64,000 nucleotides of DNA from Metaruminococcus_A sp050943475 (lineage in GTDB: Bacteria > Bacillota > Clostridia > Oscillospirales > Ruminococcaceae): assembly GCA_050943475.1 (NCBI GenBank), contig JBMNPF010000007.1, positions 62,001 through 126,000 of the forward strand. Direction: 5' to 3'. The stretch's first letter is position 1; each line of letters opens with the position of its first letter. A program made the translations under genes and the position numbers. Of the stretch, positions 57,944 through 64,000 are shown piece after piece. The notes beneath the pieces were generated by a model, which was not told where the DNA came from, did no database searches, and saw only the letters and a program-made list of their open reading frames with translations.

Positions 57944-58771
57944 ATGGTATCGTCGCTGGCAATTTCCGGTATGATTGTCTCACTGTGTATTGCGGTGGGG
58001 CTTCCGGTGTTCTTGGTGGTTTATTTTAAGCGTTGGAAAGGGGCGTATGTCAGTACCGCATTTGTCGGCGCGGGGCTGTTTATTGTATTTGCCCTGATGC
58101 TGGAGCAGATGCTGCACGCATTTGTCTCTACTTCAATGGCGGAGGCCTTCAACATTCCGGCGTTTCGCATTGTTTATTCCTGCCTTGCCGCCGGTGTATT
58201 TGAAGAGACCGGACGCTTTTTCGGGATTTGGCTGCTCAACCGCAAGCAGAAGATGCCGACGGTGTACGACGCCATGATGTACGGTTCCGGCCACGGCGGT
58301 ATTGAGGCCATTCTGCTTGCGGGCATTGCCTGTACGGGAAATCTCATCACGGCATCCAACCTCAATGCAAACGGCGCTTCTTATTTTACCGAGGGGCTTT
58401 CCGGCGAACAGCTTGACAATGTCAACCAGATGATTGGCACCCTGACTCAGACTCCGGCGGGGGAATTTTTCCTCGTTGGATTTGAGCGGATTGTCGCCAT
58501 CCTTCTGCATATTGCGCTTTCGGTTATCATTTGGATGGCGGTTACCGGCCGCCTCTCAACGGTTTGGTATGCGGCTGCCGTACTGCTGCACGCGGTGAGC
58601 AATGCGCCCGCCGGTTTGTATCAGACGGGGATTATCACCAATGTTTTGCTGGCGGAGGCGCTTACTCTGGTGGCGTCGGTGCTGGTGGCATGCCTGGCGT
58701 TTTACCTTTACCGCAGGTTTGGCCAAAATCAGCCGCAGAACAATATGGCGCGCACCGTGCGGAAAAGTTGA
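57944..58771 (+). CDS. YhfC family intramembrane protease
   Basis: The 275-residue membrane protein has about seven hydrophobic segments. The glutamic-type protease signature appears as FEETGRFFGI (Glu-Glu, about residues 87-91), GSGHGGIEAILL with His and, later, LLHIALSVIIW and LLHAVSNAPAG with further His. YhfC proteins belong to the CPBP/PrsW-like group; the substrate is unknown. AAGGAGTTTGAAAAG precedes ATG 57944. It lies 63 bases behind rqcH. Confidence 0.85.
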   Translation: MVSSLAISGMIVSLCIAVGLPVFLVVYFKRWKGAYVSTAFVGAGLFIVFALMLEQMLHAFVSTSMAEAFNIPAFRIVYSCLAAGVFEETGRFFGIWLLNRKQKMPTVYDAMMYGSGHGGIEAILLAGIACTGNLITASNLNANGASYFTEGLSGEQLDNVNQMIGTLTQTPAGEFFLVGFERIVAILLHIALSVIIWMAVTGRLSTVWYAAAVLLHAVSNAPAGLYQTGIITNVLLAEALTLVASVLVACLAFYLYRRFGQNQPQNNMARTVRKS

Positions 58772-58796
58772 CAAATCCTGTAATTCTGGGTATACT
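58768..58796 (+). promoter_or_regulatory. T-box leader promoter
   Basis: TTGACA (58768-58773) and TATACT (58791-58796), 17-base spacer. The -35 overlaps the end of the YhfC gene. Confidence 0.88.
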
Positions 58797-58802
58797 ACTG
58801 GT

Positions 58803-59083
58803 AGATATCGTCACAGGCTGTGACGGGGAGGAGTACATGCGTGCCCGAAGCCAAGAGAGAAAGCGGTTGGTGCGAGCTTTCGTGAGGAGCGTATGGAAGT
58901 AGCCCCTGAGCCTTGAACCCAACGGGAGCTTTGACGGGGACGGCGCCGGGCAGCCGGCGGCCCTGCTGTTTGGTTTCCAAGTAGGCTTCAACGGCTGCCC
59001 GCCGTTATCCGGGCGCAGTATCGGAAATTCCCGTACTGGATGAGTGCGGAGCGGTTTGGCTCCGAAATTGGGTGGTACCGCGG
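58803..59083 (+). promoter_or_regulatory. T-box riboswitch, probable valine specifier
   Basis: Stem I has GGGG with AGTA on the 5' side and GGAAGTAGCCCC on the 3' side, with AGAGAG and GGTGCGAG in its upper part as in canonical T-boxes. The T-box itself is TGGGTGGTACCGCGG (about 59069-59083). In the specifier loop the triplet after GGAA is GTA (58899-58901), a valine codon, followed by a purine. Uncharged tRNA-Val would then bind and stabilise the antiterminator. The specifier is read by eye. The first gene downstream is a glycoside hydrolase; valS is next. Confidence 0.9.
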
Positions 59084-59092
59084 ACAAGCTGT

Positions 59093-59132
59093 CCGTCCTA
59101 AAGCAATGGTTTGCTTTAGGACGGTTTTTTTA
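59093..59132 (+). terminator. T-box terminator
   Basis: CCGTCCTAAAGCAA and TTGCTTTAGGACGG form a strong stem with a run of seven T. It is the off-state of the T-box. Confidence 0.95.
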
Positions 59133-59173
59133 TGGCAATATTTTAGACAAGACAAAATTGTTTTTTGTCTGTA

Positions 59174-59202
59174 TTGCTTTCATTTGTTCAATTCAGTAGA
59201 AT
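59174..59202 (+). promoter_or_regulatory. Possible separate promoter of the GH2 gene
   Basis: TTGCTT (59174-59179) and TAGAAT (59197-59202), 17-base spacer, located after the T-box terminator. It could drive the GH2 gene independently of the T-box. Confidence 0.5.
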
Positions 59203-59277
59203 AAAGTTGTAAACAGTGATTTTCTAATTGAGAGCGTTAAACGGATAAAATATGAAATAAAGTAAGGGGCTGAAACA

Positions 59278-61788
59278 ATGAAACAAACAATTATGTTGAA
59301 TTCCTGGAAAATCAAGCAATGTGGCAGCTTGGCACAGTTGAGCCAAAAGGATACGCCCGTTCTGGTAAAAAAGTATGACGGCGAATGGATTGAAATCGGT
59401 GGGATCATGGAGGTGCAGGAGGCCCTGATCCAAAAGGGACTTCTGAGCGGGTCGATCATCGAAGACGCAGATGCTGAATACTGCCAATGGATCAATGAAA
59501 ACGACTGGGCTTATCAGTGTGCGTTTGATAAGCCCGCGGCAGCCGGGAAGAATATCGTCCTTGAATTCAAGGGACTGGACACGGTGGCAGATATTTATTT
59601 GAACGGCGTTTTTTTAGGAACGGGAAACACCATGTACAAAGGCTTCCGGTTTGAAGTCGGCGAGTTGTTAAAGGAGGAAAATGAGCTCCTCGTCTATTTT
59701 CACGCGCATGAAAAGATGTTGAAAATTTACGAGGAGACAATGCCGGACGAGTGGAAAGGCCATGTACCTGCCCGCGCCTTGCTGCATAAATCGGACGACT
59801 ACGCGGCTACTTTCGGTTATAAGCCGGTTGGCTTGTTTGACGACGTCCTGCTGGAAATTACAGATGAAACCCGGCTGGATGAGACCGACCTGAATGTGTC
59901 GTTTTCTCCCGACCGGTCGTCAGCTTCGGCAGCATTCTGCGCTGGCGGCCCAGCCTGCGAAGGAACGGTTGAAGTGGAGTTTTCAATTGAGGAAGAAAAC
60001 GGCGCCAACCGGCAGACAGTAAAAGTAAAAGCGGAGATGGGAGAGAACGGCTGGTCGGCAAAATCGGTCCTGACAATAGCCAATCCCCGTCTGTGGTGGC
60101 CTAAGGGCTATGGAGACCAGAACCTTTACCGTATTTCCTACGCCGTTTACACTGGCGGGATCAAAAGAGACGAGGTTGTAAAATTAACCGGTCTGCGGGA
60201 TGTGCGACTGGTCGGCAGCATGAAATTTGAAATAAACGGTACGGTGATCCGGTTCTGGGGCAGCAATTTGGCACCGATCTGGGGGCTTACCAACCGTTAC
60301 AATTCGGAGGTAGTGCTGGATTTGATCCGCAAGGCCGACTACGGCAACTGTAACATACTGCGAATTTGGGGACCGAGCCAGCCCTACAAGGATGAACTCT
60401 ACGCTGAATGCGACCGCCGTGGAATTATGCTTTGGCAGGACTTTCCCACCGGAGGCTCTGAAATGCCGGATTCCAAGGAGCAGCAGGCGCTTTACCTTGA
60501 GGAAGCCGCCCAGATGATCCGGCGGTTGAAGCATCATCCAAGCATTATGCTTTGGTGTGGCGGCAACGAAAATATTTACATGAGCGAATACTTGGAGGAT
60601 AAAACCTCCAGAATTGGCTTTGAAATGCTGATTTACGGTTTTAAAAAGCTCTGTATGGAGCTTGATCCGTACCGGTATTACCATATTTCCTGTCCGTATG
60701 AGGGCCTTACCACTAACGACCACTCTTTTGGTGACGCCCATGGAAGCCGCGCTTTTCTCTCTTATTTTCCATACGAGCAGTACCCTAATTTCCTGTCTGA
60801 AACCATTCGTGTCTACCCATTGCAGTATAAGAGCCTTAAAAAATTTATGAAAGATGAGATCTGGGAAGAGGGGTATATTGACTACCATCCTTTTGGAAGA
60901 GAATTCCCCATGCCGTCCGGCTGGGCGAAACGCCTTGGCAACTTTGGACAGAAAAAGCTGGGGCCCATTGACAATTACTACAGTGCCCGCAACCCCTATG
61001 AACTGATATACAAGTTTACCGCTGCGGCGGGGCAGGATATCTACGACATGATTTCACGCTGCCGCCATGGAAACCCGGCATGGAAAAGCTGGGAGGAGCG
61101 GGCCTGTAACGGCTTCATGTCTTGGAAGTTTAACGATCCATGGCCGCAGTTTTACTGTGCGTCAGTCGATTATTATGGGGAATGCGCCCTGACCTATTAC
61201 TGGATCAAGCGTGCGTTTTCTCCGGTTCTTGTTGACTTTGAGGTGGGAGACCATATTTACCTTTGGGGAGCCAACGATACTCCGGAAGATTCAGCGGGCT
61301 TCCTTGAAGTAAAAGTATACGATTTAAAAAATGCCGCAGTTAAACAGGAATTCAGCATTCCTGCCGCAATTCCTGCGGGGGAATCTCGTATTCTTACTAC
61401 CCTTGACCGGCTGGGGTCTATCCGTTGGGACAGTGTTCTCTACGCTTGCTACAAAGATAAAGACGGGAAGGTTATTTCCTCTGCTACCGGTTATGTTACA
61501 AAAGAAAATATGTTGCCTTTCCCGGAGGCAGAGCTCTCGCTTTCTTATTCTTCAGGCTGTTTAACGATTACGGCCGATCAGTTTGCCCGGTGCGTTGAGC
61601 TTTCCGGCGGCGAGGATGGCGAAGAGTTCGGCTGGTATTTTGAGGACAATTATTTTGATTTGATGCCGTTTGAAACAAAGCGGGTTATGGTTTATAGCAA
61701 ACATTCTGCCGGCGTTATTTCGGCTAAGGCCCATTACTCAAATAAGGTTACCCGGGTTTCTGTGGAGGGTGTTTCAGAGCTTCGGTAG
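59278..61788 (+). CDS. Glycoside hydrolase family 2 protein, beta-mannosidase-like
   Basis: The 836-residue protein has an N-terminal galactose-binding jelly roll (about 40-190: VLEFKGLDTVADIYLNGVFLG), an immunoglobulin-like domain and a TIM barrel with the acid/base Glu in IMLWCGGNENIYM (about 420-432) and a candidate nucleophile Glu in PNFLSETIRVYPL (about 505). LWQDFPTGGSEMPD fits mannosidase-type GH2. No signal peptide is seen, so it is cytosolic. AAGGGGCTGAAACA precedes ATG 59278. It sits between a T-box and valS, an unexpected place; substrate specificity is inferred. Confidence 0.88.
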   Translation: MKQTIMLNSWKIKQCGSLAQLSQKDTPVLVKKYDGEWIEIGGIMEVQEALIQKGLLSGSIIEDADAEYCQWINENDWAYQCAFDKPAAAGKNIVLEFKGLDTVADIYLNGVFLGTGNTMYKGFRFEVGELLKEENELLVYFHAHEKMLKIYEETMPDEWKGHVPARALLHKSDDYAATFGYKPVGLFDDVLLEITDETRLDETDLNVSFSPDRSSASAAFCAGGPACEGTVEVEFSIEEENGANRQTVKVKAEMGENGWSAKSVLTIANPRLWWPKGYGDQNLYRISYAVYTGGIKRDEVVKLTGLRDVRLVGSMKFEINGTVIRFWGSNLAPIWGLTNRYNSEVVLDLIRKADYGNCNILRIWGPSQPYKDELYAECDRRGIMLWQDFPTGGSEMPDSKEQQALYLEEAAQMIRRLKHHPSIMLWCGGNENIYMSEYLEDKTSRIGFEMLIYGFKKLCMELDPYRYYHISCPYEGLTTNDHSFGDAHGSRAFLSYFPYEQYPNFLSETIRVYPLQYKSLKKFMKDEIWEEGYIDYHPFGREFPMPSGWAKRLGNFGQKKLGPIDNYYSARNPYELIYKFTAAAGQDIYDMISRCRHGNPAWKSWEERACNGFMSWKFNDPWPQFYCASVDYYGECALTYYWIKRAFSPVLVDFEVGDHIYLWGANDTPEDSAGFLEVKVYDLKNAAVKQEFSIPAAIPAGESRILTTLDRLGSIRWDSVLYACYKDKDGKVISSATGYVTKENMLPFPEAELSLSYSSGCLTITADQFARCVELSGGEDGEEFGWYFEDNYFDLMPFETKRVMVYSKHSAGVISAKAHYSNKVTRVSVEGVSELR

Positions 61789-61850
61789 ACGTTCGGGTAG
61801 ACGATTTTAAAAGTTGGCTGTTTGACAGCTGTTGAATGAAGGAGGAAGTT

Positions 61851-64000
61851 ATGGCGAAACAACTTGAAAAACTCTATAACCCCAAAGAGGTTGAGGACAG
61901 GACGTACCAGTTCTGGATGAACGGCGGCTACTTTACCGCCAAGCCGGATCCGGAGAAAAAGCCGTATACCATTGTCATCCCGCCGCCGAACATCACAGGG
62001 CAGCTCCACATGGGGCACGCGCTGGATGAAACGCTGCAGGATATCCTCATCCGTTATAGGCGGATGCAGGGCTATGCCGCTCTTTGGATTCCAGGCACCG
62101 ACCACGCCTCGATTGCGACCGAGGCGAAGATTGTGGAAGCTATGCGCAAAGAAGGGCTTTCCAAGGCCGATTTGGGCCGTGAAAAATTTTTGGAGCGCGC
62201 TTGGGCGTGGAAAGAACAGTACGGCGGCCGCATTGTGGAACAGCTCAAAAAGCTGGGTACCTCCTGCGACTGGAGCCGTGAACGGTTTACCCTGGATGAA
62301 GGCTGTTCCGATGCGGTGAAAGAGGTCTTTGTCAAACTCTACGACAAGGGGCTTATTTACCGCGGCGAGCGCATCATCAACTGGTGCCCGCACTGTTGCA
62401 CTTCGATTTCGGATGCCGAGGTGGAGTACAGCGAGCAGGCGGGGCATTTCTGGCACATCAACTACCCACTTGCCGATGGCAGCGGCTTTATTGAGATTGC
62501 CACCACCCGGCCGGAGACCCTGCTTGGCGATACCGCCGTTGCGGTTCATCCGGACGACCCGCGCTACAAGGATATGGTCGGTAAAATGCTCGTTCTGCCG
62601 CTCGTCGGGCGTGAGATCCCGGTGGTGGCTGACAGCTATGTCGATATGGAATTTGGAACCGGCGCGGTGAAGATTACCCCGGCGCACGACCCGAACGACT
62701 TCGAGGTCGGCCTGCGCCACGACCTGCCGGTCATCAACGTCATGACCGACGATGCGCATATTAACCAAAACGGCGGCAAATATGAGGGGATGGACCGCTA
62801 CGAGGCCCGCAAGGCCATTGTGGCCGATTTGGAAAAAGAGGGTGTTTTGGTCAAGGTCCGCGACCATGCCCACAACGTTGGGAGCTGCTACCGCTGCAAC
62901 ACCACTGTTGAGCCGCGGGTTTCCAAGCAGTGGTTTGTTAAAATGGAACCGCTCGCAAAGCCTGCCATTGAGGCGGTGCGGAATGGCGAGACCCGGTTTA
63001 TCCCGGAGCGGTTTGAAAAGATTTATTTCCACTGGATGGAGAACATCAAAGACTGGTGTATCTCCCGCCAGCTCTGGTGGGGGCACCGTATCCCGGCATA
63101 TTATTGCGACGCCTGCGGGGAAATGGTGGTTTCCAAAGACCATGTGGATGTCTGCCCCAAATGCGGTGCAAAAATGCGGCAGGACGAAGATACGCTGGAC
63201 ACTTGGTTCTCCTCTGCCCTTTGGCCCTTTTCGACCCTTGGCTGGCCGAATGAGACCGAGGATTTCAAATACTTCTACCCGACCTCCACGCTGGTCACTG
63301 GTTACGACATCATCTTCTTCTGGGTGGCGCGGATGATCTTCTCCGCCATTGAGCAGACCGGGGAAACCCCGTTTGATACGGTGTTCATCCACGGGATTGT
63401 GCGCGACGCGCAGGGCAGAAAGATGTCCAAATCCCTTGGCAACGGCATTGACCCGCTGGTGGTCATCGACGAGTTCGGCGCGGATGCTCTGCGCTTTATG
63501 CTCGCCACCGGCAACAGCCCGGGAAACGATATGCGCTATTCCGACGATAAGGTCCGCGCCAGCCGCAACTTCGCGAACAAGCTGTGGAATGCATCCCGGT
63601 TTATCCTCATGAATCTCTCGGAGGAAATCACCGACGAATCCCTGCCGGAAACCCTTGCCGCCGAGGACAAATGGGTGCTCGCTCAGTACAACGAGCTGGT
63701 GCGCCAGGTGACCGAGAACCTCGATAATTTCGAGCTCGGCATTGCGGTCGCCAAACTCTACGATTTCATTTGGGACGTTTTCTGCGACTGGTATATTGAG
63801 CTTTGCAAGGCCCGTTTGCAGGCAGGCGGCGAGCAGTCGCTGAACGCACAGCGTGTGCTGGTCTATGTGATGAGCAATACCCTCAAGCTGCTACACCCGT
63901 TTATGCCGTTTATTACCGAGGAAATCTGGCAGGCGCTCCCGCATACCGGCGAGAGCATTATGGTTGCCAAATTCCCGGAATACAGCGAAGCCTTTACTTT
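61851..64000 (+). CDS. valS: Valyl-tRNA synthetase (3' end outside window)
   Basis: The first 716 residues of ValRS, a class Ia synthetase of about 880 residues, are present. They include PPPNITGQLHMGHAL with the HIGH-type signature (about 52), the editing domain (TTRPETLLGDTAVAVHPDD), a zinc-like CDACGE/CPKCG segment, the KMSKS-loop sequence RKMSKSLGNG (about 522) and the start of the anticodon-binding helical domain. ATG 61851 follows GAAGGAGGAAGTT. It is 62 bases behind the GH2 gene on the same strand. The frame is open to the right edge. Confidence 0.97.
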   Translation, partial: MAKQLEKLYNPKEVEDRTYQFWMNGGYFTAKPDPEKKPYTIVIPPPNITGQLHMGHALDETLQDILIRYRRMQGYAALWIPGTDHASIATEAKIVEAMRKEGLSKADLGREKFLERAWAWKEQYGGRIVEQLKKLGTSCDWSRERFTLDEGCSDAVKEVFVKLYDKGLIYRGERIINWCPHCCTSISDAEVEYSEQAGHFWHINYPLADGSGFIEIATTRPETLLGDTAVAVHPDDPRYKDMVGKMLVLPLVGREIPVVADSYVDMEFGTGAVKITPAHDPNDFEVGLRHDLPVINVMTDDAHINQNGGKYEGMDRYEARKAIVADLEKEGVLVKVRDHAHNVGSCYRCNTTVEPRVSKQWFVKMEPLAKPAIEAVRNGETRFIPERFEKIYFHWMENIKDWCISRQLWWGHRIPAYYCDACGEMVVSKDHVDVCPKCGAKMRQDEDTLDTWFSSALWPFSTLGWPNETEDFKYFYPTSTLVTGYDIIFFWVARMIFSAIEQTGETPFDTVFIHGIVRDAQGRKMSKSLGNGIDPLVVIDEFGADALRFMLATGNSPGNDMRYSDDKVRASRNFANKLWNASRFILMNLSEEITDESLPETLAAEDKWVLAQYNELVRQVTENLDNFELGIAVAKLYDFIWDVFCDWYIELCKARLQAGGEQSLNAQRVLVYVMSNTLKLLHPFMPFITEEIWQALPHTGESIMVAKFPEYSEAFT

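Noticed and set aside
1..64000. CRISPR arrays, tRNA or rRNA genes, prophage or transposase genes
   Set aside because: No regularly spaced short repeats, no tRNA TPsiC-type motifs in a cloverleaf context, no rRNA sequence and no integrase, transposase or phage structural genes were seen.

Overview
The window reads as chromosomal DNA of a low-oxygen, probably spore-forming member of the Clostridia (Bacillota), most like the Oscillospirales/Ruminococcaceae side of the class. The reasons are: an hrcA-grpE-dnaK-dnaJ operon behind a perfect CIRCE operator, class 1B pyrK/pyrD, a GTP-type PEP carboxykinase, a rubrerythrin with its rubredoxin domain at the N-terminus (the clostridial 'reverse' form), a PdaA-like spore-cortex deacetylase, a YlxM-Ffh pair, T-box and TPP riboswitches, and strong AGGAGG-type ribosome sites with frequent GTG/TTG starts. 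Base composition is moderately GC-rich with GC-rich third positions. gapA stands out with T-ending codons, as expected of a highly expressed gene. This placement is inference; no rRNA lies in the window. No tRNA, rRNA, CRISPR array, prophage or insertion sequence was seen.

Layout. 1-4.9 kb: end of a pyrimidine operon (carB partial, pyrK, pyrD) running into a histidine phosphatase and ruvX. 5-6.2 kb: an iron-type alcohol dehydrogenase, divergent from the heat-shock operon (6.4-11.3 kb). 11.3-12.7 kb: a PadR regulator with its membrane-protein partner. 12.8-16.4 kb (minus): a lipoprotein, ilvD, dusB. 16.4-21.4 kb: polA, an arginine-phosphatase-type LMW phosphatase, rimI, tsaD. 21.5-31 kb: central carbon and nucleotide genes (pckA, eno, pyrG, gapA) mixed with a nucleotide kinase, a PdaA-like deacetylase and an atypical histidine kinase. 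31-36 kb: accessory genes (GNAT, a 58-residue peptide, an Imm-5-like protein), a pyridoxal-kinase/ECF vitamin-uptake pair and a HAD-uridine kinase fusion. 36.6-41.5 kb: an amidohydrolase, an orphan fumarase alpha subunit, an RlmL-like methyltransferase, TPP-riboswitch-controlled thiT, and a Vat-type acetyltransferase with a possible leader peptide. 42-45.6 kb: ylxM-ffh-rpsP-khpA-rimM-trmD. 45.8-51.4 kb: HPr, uvrC, an HD protein, reverse rubrerythrin, a possible structured RNA, a lone sigma factor, and zinc-ribbon and DUF1858 proteins. 51.5-58.8 kb: two tandem MFS paralogues, trmK, a Nif3-family protein, rqcH and a YhfC-type membrane protease. 58.8-64 kb: a T-box leader, a GH2 beta-mannosidase-like gene and valS (cut by the window end).

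Most genes are housekeeping. The points that merit attention are regulatory or architectural: a T-box with a valine-compatible specifier that is separated from valS by a complete glycoside hydrolase gene; a roughly 180-nt intergenic segment bounded by terminators whose closing stem overlaps the terminator arm; a modular intergenic repeat present three times and carrying TATAAT-like boxes; a short leader ORF before a streptogramin-acetyltransferase-like gene; a fumarase alpha subunit without its beta partner; a HATPase sensor protein without a recognisable phospho-accepting H-box; and an isolated immunity-like gene in an AT-rich island. No clearly undescribed multi-gene defence or biosynthetic system was recognised.
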